64,000 nucleotides of DNA from Tragulus kanchil (taxonomy: Eukaryota; Chordata; Mammalia; Artiodactyla; Tragulidae): assembly GCA_022376925.1 (NCBI GenBank), contig JAIOJX010000002.1, positions 132,566,831-132,630,830 of the forward strand, read 5' to 3'. Numbering within the stretch: position 1 is the stretch's first letter; every line of letters begins with the position of its first letter. This document shows, in pieces, positions 44,720-55,048 of the stretch. The position numbers and the translations under genes are program-made. Below the pieces are notes generated by a model, which made no database searches, was not told the origin of the DNA, and was given only the letters and a program-made list of their open reading frames with translations.

Positions 44720-45149
44720 TAGGTTGCCACAGAGCATTGAATAGAATTCACTGCGCTATGCAGTAGGTTCTCATCAGTTATCTATTTTATACATAGTTTC
44801 CAGAGTGTACATATGCCAATCTCAATCTCTTAATTCATCTTACCCTCCGGCACCCACCTTGGTGTTCATGTTTGTTCTCTACAGCTGTGTCTCTCTGCTT
44901 TGTAAATAAGATCATCTGTACCATATTTTTTAGATTTCACATAAATACATCCATACACAATATTTGTTTTTCTCTTTCTGACTTATTGCACTCTCTACAA
45001 CAGTCTCTAGGCCCATCCACATCTCTACAAAGGAGGGCCTTACCTTACTCACATCTTCAAAGACCCTATTTCCAAAACAATTCACATTCACAGGCCCTGG
45101 GGGGGTAGGACTTCAACTTTGGGGGGATAAAAGTGAACTCACAATAGGT

Positions 45150-45265
45150 GGGTACTATTATTATTTCCATTTCACAACATAAGGATTCAAGATACTGAGA
45201 GGTTAAGAATCTATCTGAGGTCACACGGCTTTATTAGCCAAGCCAGGACTTGAACTCAGCTCTTC
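45150..45265 (+). mobile_element. MIR SINE (copy 1)
   Basis: gtgggtactattattatttc, ttcaagatactgagaggtta, ctgaggtcacacggctttat and caggacttgaactcagctct are the MIR core in sense orientation. Duplicate at 46254-46369. Confidence 0.82.
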
Positions 45266-46253
45266 TGGGAGGTTGTGACCGGAACCACAGTATCAACAAC
45301 TGCTTTGCCTGCAGAGCACCTGTGCCTGGTACTTCAGACAAGTGGCCCTCCTGCATCATCTGGTGGCAACAGACATGTACTGAACTAGCTGAGTGCGTGG
45401 AAAGCCCCGTGGCTATGTTGGGTGGCTCCCAGGAGGCCAAGGAAAGGTGAGCGGCTAGGCTGGTGGTGTGGGCTCTTGTTTATCTCAGCAGGGCACCAGG
45501 GCTCTCCGTGTGACTGGGTGGGTGCCTAACCCGCTCCTGCTGCCACCTAGGTAATTGGTTTTCTGTGTTCCCTTCAGTAATCAACAATATTAAAGGGGGC
45601 TGGAGATGCAGTGGCGATGCAACATTGTGGGAGGAACAGAGAGATTTTAATGTGTTGAGTCTCGGTTGTGGGGAAGATGAGCGACATGATAATAGAGCTT
45701 GAAAGCAGCGGTGATTATGCAGCGGCCCTCACACCATCTATCATGGCTCCTGTCCAGGCATGGTGGCAGAACAGGAGTCTTCTGAGATCCGGGCCTTATC
45801 TCTGCAGTTTATTTACATCTCAAATCAGGTTGTACTGACAAGGAGTGAAAAGACTTCCAGGGAAGAAATGTAATGACATGATATATTTCCTACAGAAAAC
45901 GCAAACACAATACAGATGATCTGGTTAAATACATCATCCCAGAAACGATCCCACGGCTGAAAGCTTAAGTCTGCACTTTATGTTTCTTGGCATGAGCTCC
46001 TTAGCCACAGGGGATATGCCCCATACCTCCTGTGGATGCCTGAAACTGTGGCTAGTACTCAACCGTCTGTCTACGCTGTGTTTTTTTCTAAACATACATT
46101 CATAGGCATTCTGATAAACTTTAATTTATAAATCAGGAGGGCCCTACCTTACTCACATCTTCAAAGACCGTATTTCCAAAACAATTCACATTCACAGGCC
46201 CTGGGGGGGTAGGACTTCAACTTTGGGGGGATAAAAGTGAACTCACAATAGGT

Positions 46254-46369
46254 GGGTACTATTATTATTTCCATTTCACAACATAAGGATTCAAGATACT
46301 GAGAGGTTAAGAATCTATCTGAGGTCACACGGCTTTATTAGCCAAGCCAGGACTTGAACTCAGCTCTTC
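46254..46369 (+). mobile_element. MIR SINE (copy 2)
   Basis: Duplicate of 45150-45265 from pair 16. Confidence 0.82.
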
Positions 46370-47099
46370 TGGGAGGTTGTGACCGGAACCACAGTATCAA
46401 CAACTGCTTTGCCTGCAGAGCACCTGTGCCTGGTACTTCAGACAAGTGGCCCTCCTGCATCATCTGGTGGCAACAGACATGTACTGAACTAGCTGAGTGC
46501 GTGGAAAGCCCCGTGGCTATGTTGGGTGGCTCCCAGGAGGCCAAGGAAAGGTGAGCGGCTAGGCTGGTGGTGTGGGCTCTTGTTTATCTCAGCAGGGCAC
46601 CAGGGCTCTCCGTGTGACTGGGTGGGTGCCTAACCCGCTCCTGCTGCCACCTAGGTAATTGGTTTTCTGTGTTCCCTTCAGTAATCAACAATATTAAAGG
46701 GGGCTGGAGATGCAGTGGCGATGCAACATTGTGGGAGGAACAGAGAGATTTTAATGTGTTGAGTCTCGGTTGTGGGGAAGATGAGCGACATGATAATAGA
46801 GCTTGAAAGCAGCGGTGATTATGCAGCGGCCCTCACACCATCTATCATGGCTCCTGTCCAGGCATGGCGGCAGAACAGGAGTCTTCTGAGATCCGGGCCT
46901 TATCTCTGCAGTTTATTTACATCTCAAATCAGGTTGTACTGACAAGGAGTGAAAAGACTTCCAGGGAAGAAATGTAATGACATGATATATTTCCTACAGA
47001 AAACGCAAACACAATACAGATGATCTGGTTAAATACATCATCCCAGAAACGATCCCACGGCTGAAAGCTTAAGTCTGCACTTTATGTTTCTTGGCATGA

Positions 47100-47940
47100 G
47101 CTCCTTAGCCACAGGGGATATGCCCCATACCTCCTGTGGATGCCTGAAACTGTGGCTAGTACTCAACCGTCTGTCTACGCTGTGTTTTTTTCTAAACATA
47201 CATTCATAGGCATTCTGATAAACTTTAATTTATAAATCAGGCACTGGAAGGAATTAGCAATAATAATACAAATAAAAATGATAGCCATATACCATAACAA
47301 AATTTATGTGAATGTGGTCTCACTCTCTCAAAATATCTTATTGCACACATTTAATGCCTTTTCCATCTTAATTAAAAATGTATCCTTCCTTGTGACTATA
47401 ACGTTTGCCGTTTGGGGTGTGACAGCAAAAGGAGCATGAATTTCTTTCTCTCTCTCACCGTTTCATGGATAGTAGATTTGTTCTTACCGTAAGTGCACTT
47501 GGCGTGTGATATTTTTTCCTTAGGAAGTCAAGAACTTTCACCCGGTCCCTTAAAGGGAGCATTTTAGGGGTTTTCTCCGACATACCCGAATGGCTAGCAT
47601 CACCACTGTTGTGCATCAGGGCCGTTATTAAGTAAAATAAGGGTTCCTGGGACACAAGCACAGACGCACCGAGACAGGCATCCTGATAAGCTAAAGGGCC
47701 ACCAAATGACTAGCGGGCTGGTTGGTGGAATAGGCTGAGTGAAGGGGCATCTCTTAGGACAGAGGTGGAAGGCCTGGGATTTCCTCACGCTGCTCATAAC
47801 AGCCTAGAGTTTAAAATGGGTGAGTTGGTTATTTCTGAAATTTCCCATTTAATATTTTTGGACGGTGATTGACCACGGGCAACTGAATCTGCAGACAAAG
47901 GGCAGAGAATCTTCGGATAAGCAAGGATGACTGTGCACAC
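47100..47940 (-). mobile_element. Internally deleted Tigger (Tc1/mariner-type) DNA transposon
   Basis: The right end on the plus strand (attgaccacgggcaactgaa, ttcggataagcaaggatgac) is the 5' terminal part on the minus strand. The left part (caggggatatgccccatacc, gtggatgcctgaaactgtgg, gtgaatgtggtctcactctc) is its 3' terminal part. Between them only the N-terminal section of a transposase remains, so most of the ORF is deleted. The left piece recurs at 45996-46134 in pair 16 copy 1. Confidence 0.8.
47400..47620 (-). pseudogene. Tigger transposase N-terminal relic
   Basis: The minus-strand frame contains HNSGDASHSGMSEKTPKML followed by PLRDRVKVLDFLRKK, matching the start of Tigger transposases, in which a similar charged block precedes the helix-turn-helix DNA-binding domain. 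The family start ATG is replaced by ACG. After a stop at 47455 the similarity continues in another frame (atccatgaaacg region) to about 47400, then jumps to the 3' end of the element. It is inactive. Confidence 0.75.
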
Positions 47941-48570
47941 CCTCTGAGACCACCAGCCTCCCCCTGTTCTCTTTCTGATGACTCTGCCTGACAGCTCCCC
48001 ATGGCCCACCCTGTTCCCCAGGTCTGTCTTCTAGGTCATTTCCCTCTTTCTTGGAAGGACAGCCTGCCTAGACCACCTCATCCTCTCTGTGGCTTTGACT
48101 CATGGCTGGCCGTATGCTGGTGAATCTAAATGGTACCTTCCCAGGTGCCTGGCACTTAATTCTTCCCTTCTCAGCTCTTTACAAGGTTTAAAAACAGGTT
48201 GTACAGTTTCATAGATAAAACTGAGATGGTATAAGCAGTCAGTATAAATTCCTCCTTCCTTCTTGGTCTTGCATCTGCCTCGTTCCTTTCTTCGAAGGAG
48301 ATCTTGCTGGTCTTTTTCAACTCCTTCTAGAGGTACACATGCACCAGAAAATAGAAATGGTAGTCTTCCCTCCTTTCTCCTTCTAATGTTCCATAGGATG
48401 TCATCTGATTTTTTTCACTTTGATCTTTCCATGACAAGATTTAGAGAACTTCATCCTTTTTCCTTTTCCTTTTTAAATTTACAATTGCCATGTTGCATTG
48501 TCTGGCTGTCCCATTATTATTTAACTAGGAGTCTACCAAAGGACATTTGAGTTGTCACCAGTTACTTGCT
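47941..48570. other. Unassigned stretch with possible old L1 piece
   Basis: 48400-48560 loosely follows the reversed L1 3' region (ccatgttgcattgtctggct). The plus frame at 48263-48550 is pyrimidine-rich with no family resemblance. Confidence 0.35.
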
Positions 48571-48601
48571 GTGATGGTTAATGTTATGTGCCAATTGATT
48601 T
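48571..48601. mobile_element. Old repeat, left part split by the LTR
   Basis: gtgatggttaatgttatgtg, ccaattgattt begins an old mammalian repeat that resumes at 49147 with atttggccacaatgtgccaa, taaacattattctgggtgtg and gactgaataagcacatctcc, to about 49305. The short attt at both edges is the LTR target duplication. Confidence 0.5.
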
Positions 48602-49146
48602 TGAAAGTGTTCTACCTCGATTTGAGACTGAAACCCAGAGCCCAGACCTAATCAAACCCTGCTTGGGACTTGAACCCACATGGCTGGGACTCGAACCTAG
48701 TCAAAACCCTGGTAGTTAAAATCACTCATTCAACATCTGGACCCACTGACGCTCAGGTTCTTCATGTCTCTTTGCAGAGAAGAATTCAGCGAGAGACAAA
48801 ATGATAGGTAAGAAATGGATTTATTCAGATTCAGAGAAAGCCCACTCCTCGGACAGAGTGTGGGCCATGGTAGAGCGAACCCAGCGGCCCTGAAAACATG
48901 GCGTTCTTAGCTTTTATGGACTGGGTAATTCCATGTGCTAATGAGTGGGAGGGTTATTTCAGCTCTTTTAGGGAGGGGGTGGCACTCTCATGGCGCCTCT
49001 GGGTGTGTCATTTTGCTTGCTGACTGAGGACCAAGGTCTGGTCTGCCATCTTGGACCCATTTGATTCTAATGGGTTTGTGCCTCTGCCCTTGGGCTATGT
49101 CATTCTTTTCAAAACTTGTGCCCTGCCTCTTTCCCTAACCCTTACA
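48602..49146 (-). mobile_element. Ruminant ERV LTR, compact form (copy 1)
   Basis: A solo LTR of 545 bp. On the minus strand it starts TGTAAGGGTT and ends TTTCA. The TATA-like box is the reverse of ttttatg at 48912-48918 and the AATAAA is the reverse of 48820-48825, about 90 bp apart. It shares its start and polyadenylation region with 18777-19433 but has only about 1.5 of the 50-bp U5 units. No retroviral genes adjoin it. Copy 2 is at 49728-50271. Confidence 0.8.
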
Positions 49147-49436
49147 ATTTGGCCACAATGTGCCAATTAATTTGGTTAAACATTATTCTGGGTGTGTCTG
49201 TGAGGGTATTTTGGATGAGAGTTACATTTGATTCAGTGGACTGAATAAGCACATCTCCCTCCCTAGTGTGGGTGGGCCTCAGCCAAACCACTATGCCATA
49301 GGGTCTCCTGGATCTGGGGCTTCTCAGCTGACCACTGCTCTCGACCATGTCCACAGCAAGCCCTATGACAGTTTGTGTGAACTATTTCTGCTTACATATC
49401 ACTGTATTTCTCTGTGTGTTATAGTAATGGCAACAT

Positions 49437-49677
49437 TTTTCTTTCATTTCCCTCTGTTCATCCATCTTTGTTCTTTGGCTCCTGTGGGCCTCCCATCGTG
49501 GTGGCGTCTGTCGTTGCAGAGCACCAGTTCTGAGCGCATGCGCTCCAGAGCCCGCTCGGTAATTGACGCATCAGTCCAGCCGCTCCGCGCACGTGGGTCT
49601 TCCCAGGCCAGGGCTCGAACCGGCGCCCTTGCACTGCAAGGCGGTGTCCTTACCCACTGGGCCACCAGGGAAGCCCT
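49437..49677 (-). mobile_element. CHR-type SINE, indel-rich copy
   Basis: Antisense CHR element (gggcctcccatcgtggtggc, gcatgcgctccagagcccgc, gggctcgaaccggcgccctt, gggccaccagggaagccctc). Compared with the copy at 50571 it lacks bases mainly in G/C runs. The 169-codon frame across it (49268-49777) exists only because of these losses. Confidence 0.85.
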
Positions 49678-49727
49678 CTGTAACTCTTTTAAGGCAACAA
49701 TAAGCGGCACGTGGGATCAATTGATTT

Positions 49728-50271
49728 TGAAAGTGTTCTACCTCGATTTGAGACTGAAACCCAGAGCCCAGACCTAATCAAACCCTGTTTGGGGCTTGAA
49801 CCCACATGGCTGGGACTCGAACCTAGTCAAAACCCTGGTAGTTAAAATCACTCATTCAACATCTGGACCCACTGACGCTCAGGTTCTTCATGTCTCTTTG
49901 CAGAGAAGAATTCAGCGAGAGACAAAATGATAGGTAAGAAATGGATTTATTCAGATTCAGAGAAAGCCCACTCCTCGGACAGAGTGTGGGCCATGGTAGA
50001 GCGAACCCAGCGGCCCTGAAAACATGGCGTTCTTAGCTTTTATGGACTGGGTAATTCCATGTGCTAATGAGTGGGAGGGTTATTTCAGCTCTTTTAGGGA
50101 GGGGGTGGCACTCTCATGGCGCCTCTGGGTGTGTCATTTTGCTTGCTGACTGAGGACCAAGGTCTGGTCTGCCATCTTGGACCCATTTGATTCTAATGGG
50201 TTTGTGCCTCTGCCCTTGGGCTATGTCATTCTTTTCAAAACTTGTGCCCTGCCTCTTTCCTAACCCTTACA
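49728..50271 (-). mobile_element. Ruminant ERV LTR, compact form (copy 2)
   Basis: Duplicate of 48602-49146 with one base lost in a C run. Confidence 0.8.
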
Positions 50272-50570
50272 ATTTGGCCACAATGTGCCAATTAATTTGG
50301 TTAAACATTATTCTGGGTGTGTCTGTGAGGGTATTTTGGATGAGAGTTACATTTGATTCAGTGGACTGAATAAGCACATCTCCCTCCCTAGTGTGGGTGG
50401 GCCTCAGCCAAACCACTATGCCATAGGGTCTCCTGGATCTGGGGCTTCTCAGCTGACCACTGCTCTCGACCATGTCCACAGCAAGCCCTATGACAGTTTG
50501 TGTGAACTATTTCTGCTTACATATCACTGTATTTCTCTGTGTGTTATAGTAATGGCAACATTTTTCTTTC

Positions 50571-50813
50571 ATTTCCCTCTGTTCATCCATCTTTGTTCTT
50601 TGGCTCCTGTGGGCCTCCCATCGTGGTGGCGTCTGTCGTTGCAGAGCACCAGTTCTGAGCGCATGCGCTCCAGAGCTCCGGCTCGGTAATTGGACGCATC
50701 AGTCCAGCCGCTCCGCGGCACGTGGGATCTTCCCAGGCCAGGGCTCGAACCGGCGCCCCTTGCACTGCAAGGCGGTGTCCTTACCCACTGGGCCACCAGG
50801 GGAAGCCCTCTGT
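50571..50813 (-). mobile_element. CHR-type SINE (copy 2)
   Basis: Intact version of 49437-49677. A third, partial copy at 51741-51946 carries an odd insertion after gcagagc. Confidence 0.87.
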
Positions 50814-52874
50814 AACTCTTTTTAAGGCAACAATAAGCCTTGGTGATTTGTCCATGTTGGAAGACATAGGTCTACTTCATTGTTTTAACTGCTGCATAAT
50901 ATGCCAAATTATGAACATACCACAGTTTATTCCATGACTTTACTAATGAACATTCTGATTATTTTCAGATTTCTTTTCTACAACAAACAACACAACAACA
51001 ACACATACCTTCTACACACCTCCTTACGTACATGTTTGAGTGGTTCTTTGTGATTGATACCAAGATTGAAATTGCTAGGCCCTGAGGCAGACACATTTTA
51101 AAATCTGTCCTACTTTTTGAGCAGGTGATGCATTTATATGATTCAAAAAATTTAAAAAAAGATATATAAGATACACACTGCAAAGCATCACCTCTCCATC
51201 TTTTCTGCCATCTCTCACCCCTCCAGGTATTAGTTCCTTATTCATCTTTTTAAAGTTTGTTTATGAAAACAAAGCAAGGGAGAAAATGTATTCCCAGCAT
51301 ATTTATATTCCCAGCATATAAATATTTCTTTATTTCACAATTTTTTGACTTGACAATATATTCTGGAAATCTTTTCATAATTATAAATCTTATATAAGTA
51401 TATAGACTGCATACTCATGTCTTTTAAACACAGCATTTGGTTTCTGTTGTCTTTCTTTCCATTAATGTACCCTAGTTTATTTAACTAGTTCCTGATAGAG
51501 GATCATTTTTTCTTTTCTCTTGTTATTATAAGAAATGCACATTTTCAATTAATAGATATAATCCTGTTGCCAGTTTAAGGGGATGTGCAGTTTGCTTGCC
51601 CACCTGGGTGCCTTTGTAAGGAGCCAAAACACAGCAAACACTTGCTTGTGACTTAAGTTCCAGCAGTTTCCAGAACACGACCTGTTTTGTCATGTGTCCT
51701 TACTATTCTCTTTGTAGGAGCCTCCTTTCTACACCTTGTAGTGGTGGCGTCTGTCGTTGCAGAGCCCGGGGCCCATCCCGGGAGAATTCTGAGCGCATGC
51801 GCCCAGAGCTCCGCTCGGTAATTGGACGCATCAGTCCAGCCGCTCCGCGGCACGTGGGATCTTCCCAGGCCAGGGCTCGAACCGGCGCCCCTTGCACTGC
51901 AAGGCGGTGTCCTTACCCACTGGGCCACCAGGGGAAGCCCTCTGTAACTCTTTTTAAGGCAACAATAAGCCTTGGTGATTTGTCCATGTTGGAAGACATA
52001 GGTCTACTTCATTGTTTTAACTGCTGCATAATATGCCAAATTATGAACATACCACAGTTTATTCCATGACTTTACTAATGAACATTCTGATTATTTTCAG
52101 ATTTCTTTTCTACAACAAACAACACAACAACAACACATACCTTCTACACACCTCCTTACGTACATGTTTGAGTGGTTCTTTGTGATTGATACCAAGATTG
52201 AAATTGCTAGGCCCTGAGGCAGACACATTTTAAAATCTGTCCTACTTTTTGAGCAGGTGATGCATTTATATGATTCAAAAAATTTAAAAAAAGATATATA
52301 AGATACACACTGCAAAGCATCACCTCTCCATCTTTTCTGCCATCTCTCACCCCTCCAGGTATTAGTTCCTTATTCATCTTTTTAAAGTTTGTTTATGAAA
52401 ACAAAGCAAGGGAGAAAATGTATTCCCAGCATATTTATATTCCCAGCATATAAATATTTCTTTATTTCACAATTTTTTGACTTGACAATATATTCTGGAA
52501 ATCTTTTCATAATTATAAATCTTATATAAGTATATAGACTGCATACTCATGTCTTTTAAACACAGCATTTGGTTTCTGTTGTCTTTCTTTCCATTAATGT
52601 ACCCTAGTTTATTTAACTAGTTCCTGATAGAGGATCATTTTTTTTCTTTTCTCTTGTTATTATAAGAAATGCACATTTTCAATTAATAGATATAATCCTG
52701 TTGCCAGTTTAAGGGGATGTGCAGTTTGCTTGCCCACCTGGGTGCCTTTGTAAGGAGCCAAAACACAGCAAACACTTGCTTGTGACTTAAGTTCCAGCAG
52801 TTTCCAGAACACGACCTGTTTTGTCATGTGTCCTTACTATTCTCTTTGTAGGAGCCTCCCTTTCTACACCTTGT
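50623..52874. repeat. Duplication pair 18 (period 1118, later 1132)
   Basis: Copy 1 is 50623-51739 and copy 2 is 51741-52874. The shift jumps by about 14 early on because copy 2 has extra bases (51768-51789) in place of accag, and lacks several single bases in the SINE head. The rest is nearly identical. The start lies inside copy 2 of pair 17. Confidence 0.95.
50839..51550 (-). mobile_element. Old L1 3' region fragments, minus strand (copy 1)
   Basis: Reverse-oriented blocks (taactgctgcataatatgcc, accacagtttattccatgac, gatgcatttatatgattcaa, tattctggaaatcttttcat, ccattaatgtaccctagttt) follow the order of old L1 3' sequences. Duplicate at about 51964-52690. Confidence 0.5.
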
Positions 52875-53019
52875 CTGTCAGGCTGACTCTAAAATTTTCC
52901 TGAGCTTTGCCTTGAAAATCTGTGAAGCTACCAGCCCTTGTGGTAGAGTTGATCATTCCCTCTCTTGGGTGCTCGCCTGAATCTCTATTTTTGTACTTCT
53001 CACATTGTTCATTTTCTTT

Positions 53020-53155
53020 CTTTCCCAGTCTTGTCTCCTTTCCTTCCTGGTGGACTGCTTGAGGGATGAGACCACGTGCTTTATTCATCTTTGATGCCTG
53101 AAGCCTAAAACAGTGCCTGTTGTGGAATAGGTGCTCAGTAGAAGTTGGCTGAATG
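53020..53155 (+). mobile_element. L2 LINE 3' end (copy 1)
   Basis: cttgagggatgagaccacgt, gcctaaaacagtgcctgttg and ataggtgctcagtagaagtt then gaatgaataa are the L2 3' terminal blocks. Duplicate at 54128-54261. Confidence 0.75.
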
Positions 53156-53199
53156 AATAACTAATGCATAAGCGATCACTAAAAACAGAGATGAACCAA

Positions 53200-53530
53200 C
53201 AAAATTGAATTTGGACAATGAATTCATGGGTGTGTTTATCCACTCGTCCGCCAATCGCGCAGATGAGCTTATCTGCATCTGCTGATGGAATTTCAATGTA
53301 ATTTGTATGCTAGAGGGGGAGGCTGCCAGTTCACAGAGGATTCTTCTAGGCATTTGTCATTCATTATAAAACATAAGCTTGCATCGGAGTGTATGCAGCG
53401 CAGCATCAGCCAATTAGAGGAGATTGTAACTTTGGAAACAAACATCTGCTTGGTGCTACGTAAATAATAGTTAGAGTCTGGTATTTTATGACTGTGTGAT
53501 TAATTTGAGTCTCATATAATTTAGTATTTG
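53200..53530. promoter_or_regulatory. Candidate conserved non-coding element (copy 1)
   Basis: A repeat-free block with many homeodomain-like cores (ccaattagagg, gtgattaatttg), an agcttatctgcatctgc GATA/E-box-like stretch and balanced composition, bordered by repeats on both sides. Enhancer function is inference from motif density and lack of repeats only. Duplicate at 54308-54635. Confidence 0.25.
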
Positions 53531-53740
53531 ACCATGTGGGGCTCACAGAGATCATGCCCATAGCCTAAGTTACAGCTGCCAAAAACTGTATCTGGGTGTC
53601 TCCTTACTATTGGGCATACATACAGAAAGATGATTTCTGGCTGGTGTGACACCTGAGACTAGAGGTAAAAGTCTGGGTCCGTGGTAGCCACCTCACATAA
53701 AGGACAGAAGAGAGGGGCACCTGTCTTCAAATTCTATCCT

Positions 53741-53943
53741 GGATGTGTATGTGTGCTCAGTCGTGTTCACCTCTGCGACCCCACGGGCTGTCACCCGCCA
53801 GGCTCCTCTATCCATGGGATTCTCCAGGCAAGAATACTGGAGTGGGCAACCATACCCTCCCCCAGGGGATCTTTCTGACTCAAGGATTGAATCCGTGTCT
53901 CCCGTGGCTCCTGCATTTCAGGCAGATTCTTTACTTCTGAGGA
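53741..53943 (-). mobile_element. Bov-tA-type SINE (copy 1)
   Basis: Antisense element: gtgtgctcagtcgtgttcac, cctctgcgaccccacgggct, tccatgggattctccaggca, agaatactggagtgggcaac and gcagattctttacttctgag. Duplicate at 54846-55048. Confidence 0.88.
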
Positions 53944-54845
53944 AGCTATCCTGGATAACCCTCTATAGTTCCATCTTGAATAACCGTCCTATGTACAATT
54001 CATGAAATACTGGGAAACTATGAATGCATTCTGTTGGCCTTTGATCATTGGTTCTCTTTTTTTCCAGGGAGAAGGAAGTTCTCGCCTGAATCTCTATTTT
54101 GTACTTCTCACATTGTTCATTTTCTTTCTTTCCCAGTCTTGTCTCCTTTCCTTCCTGGTGGACTGCTTGAGGGATGAGACCACGTGCTTTATTCATCTTT
54201 GATGCCTGAAGCCTAAAACAGTGCCTGTTGTGGAATAGGTGCTCAGTAGAAGTTGGCTGAATGAATAACTAATGCATAAGCGATCACTAAAAACAGAGAT
54301 GAACCAACAAAATTGAATTTGGACAATGAATTCATGGGTGTGTTTATCCACTGTCCTAATCGCGCAGATGAGCTTATCTGCATCTGCTGATGGAATTTCA
54401 ATGTAATTTGTATGCTAGAGGGGGAGGCTGCCAGTTCACAGAGGATTCTTCTAGGCATTTGTCATTCATTATAAAACATAAGCTTGCATCGGAGTGTATG
54501 CAGCGCAGCATCAGCCAATTAGAGGAGATTGTAACTTTGGAAACAAACATCTGCTTGGTGCTACGTAAATAATAGTTAGAGTCTGGTATTTTATGACTGT
54601 GTGATTAATTTGAGTCTCATATAATTTAGTATTTGACCATGTGGGGCTCACAGAGATCATGCCCATAGCCTAAGTTACAGCTGCCAAAAACTGTATCTGG
54701 GTGTCTCCTTACTATTGGGCATACATACAGAAAGATGATTTCTGGCTGGTGTGACACCTGAGACTAGAGGTAAAAGTCTGGGTCCGTGGTAGCCACCTCA
54801 CATAAAGGACAGAAGAGAGGGGCACCTGTCTTCAAATTCTATCCT

Positions 54846-55048
54846 GGATGTGTATGTGTGCTCAGTCGTGTTCACCTCTGCGACCCCACGGGCTGTCACC
54901 CGCCAGGCTCCTCTATCCATGGGATTCTCCAGGCAAGAATACTGGAGTGGGCAACCATACCCTCCCCCAGGGGATCTTTCTGACTCAAGGATTGAATCCG
55001 TGTCTCCCGTGGCTCCTGCATTTCAGGCAGATTCTTTACTTCTGAGGA
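54846..55048 (-). mobile_element. Bov-tA-type SINE (copy 2)
   Basis: Duplicate of 53741-53943 from pair 19. Confidence 0.88.

Larger units (their letters stand above)
44092..45030 (-). mobile_element. L1 3' end with nested SINEs and target-site duplication
   Basis: Reverse-oriented L1 3' end (tattggagtatagttgcctt, ctaccacacagcaaagtgag, then after the SINEs gttgccacagagcattgaat, cagtaggttctcatcagtta and tttttctctttctgacttat). It is inserted in the old repeat, flanked by an 11-bp target duplication aggagggcctt at 44081-44091 and 45031-45041. Bases 43035-43163 are the redundant piece in pair 15 copy 1. Confidence 0.8.
45031..47241. repeat. Duplication pair 16 (period 1104)
   Basis: Copy 1 is 45031-46134 and copy 2 is 46135-47241, joined with 3-bp microhomology (agg). 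The left boundary coincides exactly with the target duplication at the right edge of the L1. Only a few substitutions (ggcctta/gccctac, gaccc/gaccg, atggtgg/atggcgg). It contains an old-repeat end (45031-45130), a MIR, a unique block and the end of a Tigger element. Confidence 0.96.
48592..50838. repeat. Duplication pair 17 (period 1126) with templated spacer
   Basis: Copy 1 is 48592-49705 and copy 2 is 49718-50838. The 12-bp spacer ggcacgtgggat is identical to 50717-50728 inside the SINE of copy 2. Copy 1 has at least seven single-base losses in the GC-rich SINE (attgacgc/attggacgc, gcgcacg/gcggcacg, gggtctt/gggatctt, cgccctt/cgcccctt), which look like sequencing-consensus errors. Confidence 0.95.

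Noticed and set aside
49268..49777. 169-codon plus-strand frame as a gene
   Set aside because: It crosses a CHR SINE and stays open only because of single-base losses absent from the neighbouring copy. It also runs through a duplication junction.
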